Shown: positions 53,749 through 61,999 of the stretch, piece by piece
How the letters are laid out: each line of letters starts with the position of its first letter
Position numbering within the stretch: the first letter of the stretch is position 1
NCBI GenBank assembly: GCA_004011035.1
Contig: CP025734.1
Location: 3,246,001-3,310,000 of the forward strand
Direction of reading: 5' to 3'
Length of the DNA stretch: 64,000 nucleotides
Origin: Bdellovibrio sp. qaytius
Lineage (GTDB): Bacteria; Bdellovibrionota; Bdellovibrionia; Bdellovibrionales; Bdellovibrionaceae
Notes under the pieces: model-generated
Databases searched by the model: none
What the model was told of the DNA's origin: nothing
What the model saw: only the letters and a program-made list of their open reading frames with translations
Position numbers and translations under genes: made by a program

Positions 53749-56358
53749 CTATACTTTTTTACCCACAATACTAGTGATGTGCGGCTGACTAAAAAGTCTT
53801 TCAGCCACGCGCTTAACATCTGCTGAAGTAATTGCGTTGTACACCTTGTCTATATGTAGTGATTCGTTAAAATCGTTTCCATAGAAATCATCAAAAGCAA
53901 TTGTGTTACACAGTGATGATTTTCTTTGCAGACCGATATCGTTTTGGCCAATTAAATATCTTTGTGCTCGTTCAAGTTCGGCGTGTGGAACACTTTGTGT
54001 GCGAATCTTTTCAAATTCGACATGAAACATTTTAATCGCCTTTTCAACTTTATCCGGAGAACACGCGATGTATCCACCGAAATATCCACACTCTAAACTT
54101 TCCATACGAATTGGTGAAACTGAATACGCTAATGAATTTTTATCGCGTAGTTCGATAAATAAGCGGCCACCTTGACCGGCCATAATCGCTTGAATCACAT
54201 GTAAAACATAACGATCTGGGTCTGTGATGTTAATACCTTGCCAGCCAACGATCACATGCGATTGCTCTTTATCTTTTTCAGTAAAATAGCTTTCGTTTTT
54301 AGTTAGTTTTTTATAATCCGTCGTTGGTAGTAATTTTGGAGTGCGTTTAAATTCTTTTTCTAAACGCTCGATGCTATCCATCCAAGTTTTTTTATCGAAA
54401 TCACCGACCACGACCGCTAACATATTTTTAGATGATTTAACTTTATTTAAATAGTTATTTAAATCTACGGCGTGAATGTTATTTGTTGATTCAATTGTGC
54501 CTAATTGATCGAATGAAACCGGATGGTTCGGAAACATGTTTTTTACAAATTGTTTTCCGCACAAGTAAGAGGGTTGATCTTCTTTAGAATGAATTTGTCT
54601 TTGCATGGCTTGACGTTCACGATCAACAATTGCCGGAACAAATTCTGGCTCTAAAAATAACTCTTCTGTTAAGCCAACAATTTTACTTTCAAAAGGCTTC
54701 ATGTAATCTAACGAAAAACCGACTGTGTTTTTACCACTAAATGGCGACAACCCCGCAGCTGATTCTTCGACCATTTGCAAAATTTGAGCTTCTGATCTAT
54801 TTTTTGTTCCGCCCAACCAAGTGCGACCTAATAATTCAGATGTTCCCATTTTATCTGCATCTTCAATACGCGCACCGCCGCCCAATAAAATGCGGGCCGA
54901 TACTGTCGGAATTTCTAATGATTTTTCAAAAATCACGCGAGTGCCATTGCTTGTGGTCACAACTTCGATATCTGATTTATCTGTTTTTTTAATATCTTTA
55001 AAAACAATCTTTGGAATCGCTACTTTTTTATTTTTAGCTTTAATTGGTTTTGCTTTTTTATAAGCCGCAATGGTTTGTAACCATATTTTGTGCGCGTCTT
55101 TTAAAATCTCTACGTATTCTGTTTCTTTTTTTGGTCCAAGCACAGTGTAACTTGCAACCTTTGGATCAAAATATTTTTTTGCTACACGCATCACATCTTT
55201 AGGTGTGATTTTTTGAATCACTTTAAGATATTTTTCGTGGGCTAAGCTGTCGCCCATATAAAATTGTGATGAACCGATCTTGCTGGCAATACCATCGACC
55301 GTTTCAATTGAATAAAATTGTTCAGATGAAATATTAATGATCGCTTTGCGAATTTCTTCCCAACCGACTTCTTGGCTTTTGATTTTTTCAACTTCTTGGT
55401 AAATACCTTCAAAAGCTAATTTTGGATCTTGTTCTAAAACTTTAAAACTTAACGCCAACAACCCCGGATCTTGTGGAGTGTAGCTATAACTAGAAACGCT
55501 ACTGACTAAACTTGATTCTAAACGTAATTTAGAAAATAAGCGGCTTGTTTCACCTTGACCTAAAACCATGGCCATCACATCAAGGGCTGGCACGTCTTTG
55601 TGTTTAATTGCAGGTGCGGGAAAAGCTAAATTGTAGCTGCTGTCTTTTAAATCTTTAGTTTTAGCTTTGTACCCAACTTTAGTGGCTTTTGGTTCTTTGG
55701 TGCGTTTAATTTTTTTAAGTTTATATGGCTTGAACGATGAAAAATATTTTTCAACGTTTCCACGCATTTCTTTTTCTTCGAAATCACCAGAAATAATTAA
55801 GCACATGTTCGATGGCACGTACCTAGATTGATAAAAACTTTTTAATTTTTTAACGGGCCACGAACGAACATTTTTTTCATAGCCAATAACTGGAATACCG
55901 TAAGCATGTTTTTTAAATACCGAGCTAAATAATAACTGTGATGATTGGCGGCCCGGAGAATCTTGGCCCATTTTAATTTCTTCGCAAACAACTTCGCGTT
56001 CACTGTGGGTTTCGTCTTTATCAAAAGTGGGATGACCCATCATCTGTGAAATCACATCTAAAGCCACATCTTGGAATGATTTTGAAATCGTGACATAAAA
56101 TACTGTTTGATCAAACGACGTATACGCATTTAATTCTCCACCCGAGGCCTCGACGACAGACGCGATTTCGCCCACTTTGTATTTGTGAGTACCTTTAAAC
56201 ACTAAATGTTCAATAAAATGACTAATACCCTCTTCACCTTTTTTTTCATCGGCGCTGCCGGTTTTAACCCACATCTGTACGCTAACCACAGGAGATTTAT
56301 GGCTAGGAATAAGAATTACTTGAAGCTTGTTTTTGAGTTGAAATTTAACCTGTTTCAT
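53749..56358 (-). CDS. M16-family (insulinase-like) zinc peptidase
   Basis: The 869-residue protein has the inverted zinc motif His47-Phe-Ile-Glu-His51 (HFIEH) and the downstream zinc-binding Glu near 125-130 (SEREVVCEEI). A second, inactive M16 half fills residues about 450-869 (GGGARIEDADKMGTSELLGR). This is a fused pair of the active and inactive subunits found as separate genes elsewhere. No signal peptide is seen. AAAGGA precedes the ATG. Its start lies only 14 nt from the divergent hemW start. Confidence 0.88.
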   Translation of the reverse strand: MKQVKFQLKNKLQVILIPSHKSPVVSVQMWVKTGSADEKKGEEGISHFIEHLVFKGTHKYKVGEIASVVEASGGELNAYTSFDQTVFYVTISKSFQDVALDVISQMMGHPTFDKDETHSEREVVCEEIKMGQDSPGRQSSQLLFSSVFKKHAYGIPVIGYEKNVRSWPVKKLKSFYQSRYVPSNMCLIISGDFEEKEMRGNVEKYFSSFKPYKLKKIKRTKEPKATKVGYKAKTKDLKDSSYNLAFPAPAIKHKDVPALDVMAMVLGQGETSRLFSKLRLESSLVSSVSSYSYTPQDPGLLALSFKVLEQDPKLAFEGIYQEVEKIKSQEVGWEEIRKAIINISSEQFYSIETVDGIASKIGSSQFYMGDSLAHEKYLKVIQKITPKDVMRVAKKYFDPKVASYTVLGPKKETEYVEILKDAHKIWLQTIAAYKKAKPIKAKNKKVAIPKIVFKDIKKTDKSDIEVVTTSNGTRVIFEKSLEIPTVSARILLGGGARIEDADKMGTSELLGRTWLGGTKNRSEAQILQMVEESAAGLSPFSGKNTVGFSLDYMKPFESKIVGLTEELFLEPEFVPAIVDRERQAMQRQIHSKEDQPSYLCGKQFVKNMFPNHPVSFDQLGTIESTNNIHAVDLNNYLNKVKSSKNMLAVVVGDFDKKTWMDSIERLEKEFKRTPKLLPTTDYKKLTKNESYFTEKDKEQSHVIVGWQGINITDPDRYVLHVIQAIMAGQGGRLFIELRDKNSLAYSVSPIRMESLECGYFGGYIACSPDKVEKAIKMFHVEFEKIRTQSVPHAELERAQRYLIGQNDIGLQRKSSLCNTIAFDDFYGNDFNESLHIDKVYNAITSADVKRVAERLFSQPHITSIVGKKV

Positions 56359-56372
56359 CTATAACATCCTTT

Positions 56373-57566
56373 ATGTCTGATCAGCTAACGGCAGTGCCAA
56401 ATCAGTTTGGCGTTTACATTCATATTCCGTACTGCATTCAGCGCTGTTCGTACTGCGACTTTGCGACCTATGTGCAATCAGAAATTTTAGTTCCTGAAAG
56501 ATACGTAGCTTTAGTCAAAGAAGAAATTCCTTTAAGAAAACACTATTTTGGTTTTTCTCGTGATACCGAAAAAAAATTAGATACTGTGTACTTTGGCGGG
56601 GGAACTCCCAGCCTGATTTCTTCTGACCTTATTGTAGGACTGATTTCTGAACTCAACAAGCATGGGTTAACTACTGGACCAGATGCAGAAATTACGATCG
56701 AAATTAATCCAGCCACAATTGACGAGCGCAAATTAGAACATTATTTGTCGGCTGGGGTGAATCGCTTTAGCGTTGGGGCACAAACGTTTCATGATCGCTT
56801 ATTGAAAATGGTTAAGCGTGAACACAATGCTAAACAAACTCTTGCGACCTTAGACCTGCTTAAACGCTATAAATTAAACTTCTCGTTCGATTTGCTTTTT
56901 GCTTTACCCACACAAACGGTCGCAGAACTTAAATCAGATGTGGAAATGGCTGTGGAAATCGGGTCTTCACATATTTCGCCTTACTGTTTAACCGTGCCCG
57001 AGGCACATCCACTTTCAAAAAATAGGCCACTCGAAGACGAGCAAGTTGAAATGTTTGATATTATTCATCAACACTTGACTGCAAAAAACTTCAATCGCTA
57101 TGAAATTTCAAATTATGGTTTACCAGGTAAAGAATCTCGTCATAACCGACTTTATTGGGATGATCATTCTTATTGGGGTTTAGGTTTAAGTGCGCATTCG
57201 TATTCAAAAACCACTGAATATGGTCATCGTTTCTGGAATCCAAATAATATTGATGTTTACGAAAAACAAATTCGCCAAGGGATAGTTGATCTTCCTGAGA
57301 ACCAAATAGAAACGCTGCAAAAATATCAGGCCCTAACAGACTTTTGTCATACCTCACTGCGCGTTGCAGAAGGTATCTCATTTGTGCGCCTAGAGCGCAA
57401 ATTCGACGCAAAAGCTTGTGCAAAGGTTCTAGAAATCGCTCAGCCCATGTTAGAACGCGGTCTTTTGAAGCTAGAAAATAATCATTTAGTCTTAACTCAT
57501 CCCGGTGTGCTTATTAGCAATCAAATCTTTGAAAAATTCACGTTTTTAGCCTCTGACTTACATTGA
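56373..57566 (+). CDS. hemW: HemW-type radical SAM heme chaperone
   Basis: The 397-residue protein has the radical SAM motif Cys21, Cys25, Cys28 (CIQRCSYCDF), VYFGGGTPSL and the HemW C-terminal domain with WGLGLSAHSY. It is related to coproporphyrinogen dehydrogenase HemN but the length and N-terminus fit HemW, which delivers heme. No ribosome-binding site is visible and the 14-nt gap leaves no room for a promoter, so transcription must start inside the M16 gene. Confidence 0.88.
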   Translation: MSDQLTAVPNQFGVYIHIPYCIQRCSYCDFATYVQSEILVPERYVALVKEEIPLRKHYFGFSRDTEKKLDTVYFGGGTPSLISSDLIVGLISELNKHGLTTGPDAEITIEINPATIDERKLEHYLSAGVNRFSVGAQTFHDRLLKMVKREHNAKQTLATLDLLKRYKLNFSFDLLFALPTQTVAELKSDVEMAVEIGSSHISPYCLTVPEAHPLSKNRPLEDEQVEMFDIIHQHLTAKNFNRYEISNYGLPGKESRHNRLYWDDHSYWGLGLSAHSYSKTTEYGHRFWNPNNIDVYEKQIRQGIVDLPENQIETLQKYQALTDFCHTSLRVAEGISFVRLERKFDAKACAKVLEIAQPMLERGLLKLENNHLVLTHPGVLISNQIFEKFTFLASDLH

Positions 57567-57622
57567 CATTTCTAGGATAAAACTCACACTTTAGAGGTCA
57601 ATATTTTGATATGTGAGGATCT

Positions 57623-58180
57623 ATGACAGACGATAAAAATGTTAAACAAGATGACGCTACTGCTGAAACAAACGCAACGGTTACGCCAATCGGTGCCGAA
57701 GGCACCACACAGAATAAAAAATCTGAATTAGAAACGGCTCAAGAAGACGTTCAAAAATGGAAAAATGAATACTTATACTTAAGAGCTGAATTCGATAATT
57801 TCAAAAAGCACACAATCAAAGAGCGTTCTGATTTGTTAAAATTCGGAGCCGAACGTGTAGCTCGTGATATTTTAGAAGTGATGGATAATTTTGAGCGCGC
57901 TTTACAAACTAAAGTGACACCTGAAACTTTAAATACTTATAAAACTGGCGTCGAAATGACAGCTAAAGATTTAAAAGAAGCTTTAACTAAACATGGCATT
58001 CAAGAAGTTCCGAGCGAGAACCAGCCTTTTAATCCACAATTACACGAAGCGATTAGCTCTGAGCCAACAACTCAGGTAGCTGAAGGTCATATTACAAAAG
58101 TATTTAAAAAACCTTACAAGCTTCATGATAAAGTGATCCGCATGGGTCAAGTTGTTGTCGCAACTGCACCTAAAGCTTAA
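57623..58180 (+). CDS. grpE: Nucleotide exchange factor GrpE
   Basis: The 185-residue protein has an acidic variable N-terminus, a long coiled coil (WKNEYLYLRAEFDNFKKHT) and the C-terminal beta domain with ILEVMDNFERAL and GFxxHDKVIR-like KPYKLHDKVIRMGQV. It releases ADP from DnaK. It heads a grpE-J-protein-lipoprotein run; no dnaK or hrcA is present, and I saw no CIRCE operator. Confidence 0.93.
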   Translation: MTDDKNVKQDDATAETNATVTPIGAEGTTQNKKSELETAQEDVQKWKNEYLYLRAEFDNFKKHTIKERSDLLKFGAERVARDILEVMDNFERALQTKVTPETLNTYKTGVEMTAKDLKEALTKHGIQEVPSENQPFNPQLHEAISSEPTTQVAEGHITKVFKKPYKLHDKVIRMGQVVVATAPKA

Positions 58181-58196
58181 TTATTAAAGAGGCCGA

Positions 58197-59195
58197 ATGA
58201 GTAAAAAGGATTTTTATCAAACATTAGGTGTTACTAAATCTTCATCACCCGATGAGATTAAAAAAGCTTATCGTAAGCTAGCGATGCAGTATCATCCCGA
58301 TAAAAATCAAGGCAACAAAAAGGCCGAAGATAAATTTAAAGAAATTTCTGAAGCCTATGAAATTTTAAGCGACGCTGAAAAGAAAAAAAATTACGATATG
58401 TTCGGTCACGCTGGCGCGGGTGGAAACCCTTTCGGCGGCGGACAACAGGGCAATCCTTTCGGCCGTGGTGGCAACCCCTTTGGTGGCGGAGCTGCGGGTG
58501 GTTTCGGCCAAGCTGATATCAACGATTTATTCGGCGATATTTTTGGCGAAGCTTTCGGTGGCGCACGAGCTAAATCCTCATCGCAACAACGCCCACGTCA
58601 AAATAGCAAAGGTGCAGACCTTCGTTACACTTTAACTATTACTTTTGAAGAAGCCTCGACGGGCTGTGAAAAAGTCATTAGCTTTGTTCGCCAAGTTGGA
58701 AACAAAGAAGAGGCCGCAAAACTTTCTGTAACGGTTCCTGCCGGAGTCAAAGAAGGCCAACGTTTAAAACTGACTGAAGAAGGCGACAAACCTTCATCAG
58801 CAACAGCTGGTGATTTATACGTTATTATTAATTTACAAGAGCACTTGTTATTTAAACGCGAAGAAGCTGATGTGTTATTAGATCTTCCGGTCAAATACAC
58901 TGAAGCCATTCTGGGCACTGACGTTGAAATTCCAACGTTATCAGGCAAAGTTCAGATTAAAATTCCTGCGGGAACTTACTCTGGCCAAGTTTTGCGTTTA
59001 AAAGGCAAAGGCTTTCCGCGCATTGGTGGCATCGGTAGCGGTGATATGTTGGTGCGTCTATTAATCGATACGCCTCAAAAAACCAATACTCGTCAAAAAG
59101 AACTTCTCGAAGAATTAAATCGCTACGCTGAAGAAACTCCCCTAGTCAAAACTTATAAAGAAAAATTAGAATCTTTGTTGAGGTCACGAAAATGA
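58197..59195 (+). CDS. Class B J-domain co-chaperone (DnaJ/CbpA type)
   Basis: The 332-residue protein has an N-terminal J domain with HPD at 33-35, a Gly/Phe-rich region (about 72-118) and two C-terminal substrate-binding domains (QRPRQNSKGADLRYTLTITF onward). It has no CxxCxGxG zinc-finger repeats, so it is class B (CbpA-like) rather than true DnaJ. The neighbouring grpE points to a DnaK partnership. Confidence 0.92.
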   Translation: MSKKDFYQTLGVTKSSSPDEIKKAYRKLAMQYHPDKNQGNKKAEDKFKEISEAYEILSDAEKKKNYDMFGHAGAGGNPFGGGQQGNPFGRGGNPFGGGAAGGFGQADINDLFGDIFGEAFGGARAKSSSQQRPRQNSKGADLRYTLTITFEEASTGCEKVISFVRQVGNKEEAAKLSVTVPAGVKEGQRLKLTEEGDKPSSATAGDLYVIINLQEHLLFKREEADVLLDLPVKYTEAILGTDVEIPTLSGKVQIKIPAGTYSGQVLRLKGKGFPRIGGIGSGDMLVRLLIDTPQKTNTRQKELLEELNRYAEETPLVKTYKEKLESLLRSRK

Positions 59196-60682
59196 TTAAA
59201 AAATTAAGCCTAACGATCGCTGCCGTTGTGGCGTTACACGGTTGTACAAGCACTCCTTCAGTTGAAACACATCACAGAGCGATTCCTTCAAAAAGAAATG
59301 AATACGCAAAAAATTCGACCTCTTCTAATCACATGGCGCCCTCTACAATTTACACGCACAGCGCTCCTGTCGTTGCGCCAACGCACACAACGACAACAAC
59401 AACTGAGGCTTTAATTGTTTCTGCTGCACCGGTGGTTGTTCAGGTTGTTGATCATTTTAACTTTAGTAATGAAAAATCAGATAAACCCCGCTTCGGTGGA
59501 AGTTTTGATACCGAGTCGCAAAAAATCGGTGTGATTCTTCCGATCACGGGTAAAAATGCCAGTCTTGGTCAACGTGCACTGAATGCGATTCGTTTAGGTC
59601 TTGGTCTTGAAGACAAAAACCCTTCGGCCTTTTCAATTCAGGTTTACGACAGCCAAAGTAATCCTGATGTGGCTTTGCTAGGTGTAGAAAAACTTTTACG
59701 CGATGATCATGTTGTGGCTATCATGGGCGGCTTAAGCGCTAAAGAAGCACAAAACATTTCAAACCGTGCTGAATTTTATCAAGTTCCATTTTTTTCGTTT
59801 TCACAAAAATCAGGTTTAACAGATGCAGCTGAATACACTTTTAGAAATTCTGTGACGCCTGAAATGCAAGTGGCCCGTCTTTTACAACACGCCTTTAAAA
59901 ATTTAAATGCTAAACGTTTTGCTATTCTATATCCGAATGATGCTTATGGTGTTGAGTTCGCGAATAAATATTGGGATTTAGTTTTAGCTGGTGGTGGTGA
60001 TGTTGTAGCGGCTCAAGCTTACGACCCTAAAGACACTGACCTTGATATTTATGTAAAAAAACTTGTAGGCACTTACTACGTTGATGCTCGCTCTGAAGAA
60101 TTCAAAGATCGTCAAAAAGAAATCACTGAAAAAAAGAAAAAACAAAAAGAAGCTGAGCCAAATAAAAAGAAAAATACGCGTGAACACGAATCACAAGAAA
60201 ATATCTTAGCTCCGCTTGTTGATTTTGATGTTTTATTTGTTCCAGATGGCGGTAAAGCTTTAGGCCAAATCATGGCCTTTATGAAAAATAACGATGTCAC
60301 GCAAATGACTTACTTAGGCACTAACCTTTGGAATACATCTGATTTATTTCGTCGTGTGGGCACAAATGCCAGCAACGTATTTTTCGTAGATTCGACTTTC
60401 ACTCCTGAAGAGCAAAAAAAATCTGATTTTCATGCGAAGTACTTAGCTAAATATGAAGAAGATCCAACGATCGTTGAAGCTCAAGCTTATGAAGCTGCGA
60501 AAATTTTACGTGACGTCATTGGCAACAGCTCTATAAGCCGCAGTTCACTAGCTAACCAGTTAGGTAGCCTTGGCCGTAAAAATGGCGCCTACAGCGAAAT
60601 ACGCATGAATAACAATCATGAGATTGAACGCCCATTACATATCTTTAGCCTTACAGAAGGCACTATTCAGAAAACAGAATAG
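59192..60682 (+). CDS. Lipoprotein with a periplasmic-binding-protein type I fold (LpoA/LivJ-like)
   Basis: The 496-residue product has a lipobox near ALHGC (Cys18), a Ser/Thr/Pro/His-rich spacer (about 20-90), then a two-lobe periplasmic-binding fold: KIGVILPITGKNASLGQRAL, VYDSQSNP, and AILYPNDAYGVEFANKYW. A Lys/Glu-rich insert (about 300-330) splits the domain. Such lipoproteins include LpoA, an activator of penicillin-binding proteins, and solute-binding receptors; the lack of an ABC transporter nearby slightly favours an LpoA-like role. It overlaps the J-protein gene by 4 nt. Confidence 0.8.
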   Translation: MIKKLSLTIAAVVALHGCTSTPSVETHHRAIPSKRNEYAKNSTSSNHMAPSTIYTHSAPVVAPTHTTTTTTEALIVSAAPVVVQVVDHFNFSNEKSDKPRFGGSFDTESQKIGVILPITGKNASLGQRALNAIRLGLGLEDKNPSAFSIQVYDSQSNPDVALLGVEKLLRDDHVVAIMGGLSAKEAQNISNRAEFYQVPFFSFSQKSGLTDAAEYTFRNSVTPEMQVARLLQHAFKNLNAKRFAILYPNDAYGVEFANKYWDLVLAGGGDVVAAQAYDPKDTDLDIYVKKLVGTYYVDARSEEFKDRQKEITEKKKKQKEAEPNKKKNTREHESQENILAPLVDFDVLFVPDGGKALGQIMAFMKNNDVTQMTYLGTNLWNTSDLFRRVGTNASNVFFVDSTFTPEEQKKSDFHAKYLAKYEEDPTIVEAQAYEAAKILRDVIGNSSISRSSLANQLGSLGRKNGAYSEIRMNNNHEIERPLHIFSLTEGTIQKTE

Positions 60683-60717
60683 ACTTTAGTCCAAATAATC
60701 CACATTTTGCCGTTTTT

Positions 60718-60740
60718 GCCCGATTTTTTTATCGGGCTTT
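60718..60740 (+). terminator. Rho-independent terminator after the LpoA-like lipoprotein gene
   Basis: GCCCGAT, loop of six T, ATCGGGC, then TTT form a 7-bp stem. Confidence 0.75.
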
Positions 60741-60816
60741 AACCGTACTGCTTACCTATTGCGTCCAATGTGCAAGAACTAGCAAATAGTCTAGTCGTTA
60801 AAAGTGCATACAGCAT

Positions 60817-60836
60817 TTTAAGCAAGCGTGCTTAAA
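60817..60836 (+). repeat. Hairpin before the first DksA-like gene
   Basis: TTTAAGCA AGCG TGCTTAAA forms an 8-bp perfect stem, 9 nt before the GGGAGG ribosome-binding site of the next gene. It may shape access to that site or act as an operator. Confidence 0.45.
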
Positions 60837-60858
60837 GCACGACGTGGGAGGCTTTCAG

Positions 60859-61251
60859 ATGAAAAAGGATTTTTTATCAGACACAACGATTCAAACTTGT
60901 AGAACAAAACTTTTGAATTTTAAATCTCAAATTTTGAATCAAGTAAAATCAATGGCTGCAAATTTTAACTTAGTTGATAAATCTCGCGGTGATGAAAGTG
61001 ATTTATCTGCGGCCCACCAAGAAGAGCATAATTTTTTAATCGCACAAACTCGAATGAAAGCTCAATTATTAGAAATAGAAATGGCGCTTGCCCGCATAGA
61101 GAGCGGAAACTACGGTATCTGCGAAGAAACTGATGAGTTAATTGAGACTGAGCGTTTACTAGCCATTCCATGGACGCGCCTGAGTATCGAGGGGGCAGAA
61201 ATCCGCGAGTCGCAAACTAAAAAAGCAGGTAAAGGCTATCTTGCTTTTTGA
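60859..61251 (+). CDS. DksA/TraR-family protein with an eroded zinc finger
   Basis: The 130-residue protein has the DksA plan: N-terminal helix, a coiled coil with DESDLS at its tip (45-50), then the ALARIESGNYGIC segment that normally opens the C4 zinc finger. Only Cys88 of the four zinc ligands remains; the others are Thr91 and residues in the ERLLAIPWTRL stretch. DksA binds the RNA polymerase secondary channel and works with ppGpp. Some DksA variants do without a full zinc site, so function may persist. GGGAGG lies 7 nt before the ATG at 60859. Confidence 0.8.
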   Translation: MKKDFLSDTTIQTCRTKLLNFKSQILNQVKSMAANFNLVDKSRGDESDLSAAHQEEHNFLIAQTRMKAQLLEIEMALARIESGNYGICEETDELIETERLLAIPWTRLSIEGAEIRESQTKKAGKGYLAF

Positions 61252-61428
61252 TTCTACAAATTACAGAAATCGTTTAAGATTCTGCGCTCGAGATGGTCTT
61301 GCGCAGCAATAAAAATCAAACTCTCAGAGCGTTTTTGATAGACAGAAATCTCTCTTAAGTTAATTATCCCTCTCACTTCAAAACTATGTTTCAACATATC
61401 AGCTGACTATGTCAGTGAGGGGGATTTG
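61252..61428 (+). promoter_or_regulatory. Intergenic leader of the second DksA-like gene
   Basis: CTGCGC (61282-61287) with GCGCAG (61301-61306) could form a stem-loop that ends the upstream transcript; only A residues follow, so termination is doubtful. CTGAC TAT GTCAG (61403-61415) forms a small hairpin directly against the GAGGGGG ribosome-binding region. No gene was found here. Confidence 0.35.
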
Positions 61429-61824
61429 GTGAAAAATATCGAGAACACAGAAACTTTAACTATGTCGCCAGAACTGACTATCATCAGAGATTCATTACTA
61501 TTGCAAAAAAGCGAAATTTTAAATCGTGATAACGAATTTAAATTAGCGCAATTGGATGGAACAAAATTATCTGACGAAGGCGATCAGACTGCGCAAGAGC
61601 AACAAAATAATATTTCAATTCAACTTCATGAGCGCGAGAGAATGTCTCTAGTTCTCATTGAAAAAACTCTTTCTAAATTTGCACTCGGCAGCTATGGCGA
61701 ATGCGAATCTTGCGGAGATGAAATTGCGATCAAGCGTTTACAAGCTAGACCATTGACTCCTTTTTGCATCAACTGCATGGAAGAGCACGAAGAGAAGACT
61801 CACCTTTCAGGACTTATCCAATAA
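61429..61824 (+). CDS. dksA: DksA/TraR-family transcription regulator
   Basis: The 131-residue protein has the coiled coil with DEGDQT at the tip (49-54), and the zinc finger Cys92, Cys95, Cys113, Cys116 (YGECESCG, PFCINC), all four ligands intact. It should modify RNA polymerase at stress or stable-RNA promoters. The GTG at 61429 follows GAGGGGGA; a TTG one codon earlier is in frame. It follows a zinc-less relative, 177 nt upstream. Confidence 0.88.
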   Translation: MKNIENTETLTMSPELTIIRDSLLLQKSEILNRDNEFKLAQLDGTKLSDEGDQTAQEQQNNISIQLHERERMSLVLIEKTLSKFALGSYGECESCGDEIAIKRLQARPLTPFCINCMEEHEEKTHLSGLIQ

Positions 61825-61834
61825 ACAGCAGTTT

Positions 61835-61940
61835 AAATCCAGACTTTTGTATCTAAGAAAACAGTATGTTTTCTCAATGGATGAGTCTTGCTGACATGGA
61901 TGTCGGTCTTGTTTTTAACAAAATTTTAAAATCCAGACTT
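61835..61940 (+). repeat. Direct repeats and dyads upstream of lon
   Basis: AAATCCAGACTT occurs at 61835-61846 and 61929-61940. Between them lie the perfect inverted repeat AGAAAACA GTA TGTTTTCT (61856-61874) and GACAT GG ATGTC (61893-61904). The arrangement looks like regulator sites in the lon control region; the first dyad might also end the dksA transcript, though it lacks a trailing T run. Confidence 0.45.
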
Positions 61941-61999
61941 AAAATCATTAAGGCTGAATCATTTTGCTCCGATTAGTTTTTTAAGAAACAGGAGCCTAC

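Noticed and set aside
57567-57622. Possible CIRCE heat-shock operator before grpE
   Set aside because: No TTAGCACTC-N9-GAGTGCTAA or near match is present.
59984-60300. Phe-rich minus-strand frames
   Set aside because: Shadows of the Lys/Glu-rich insert in the LpoA-like lipoprotein gene.
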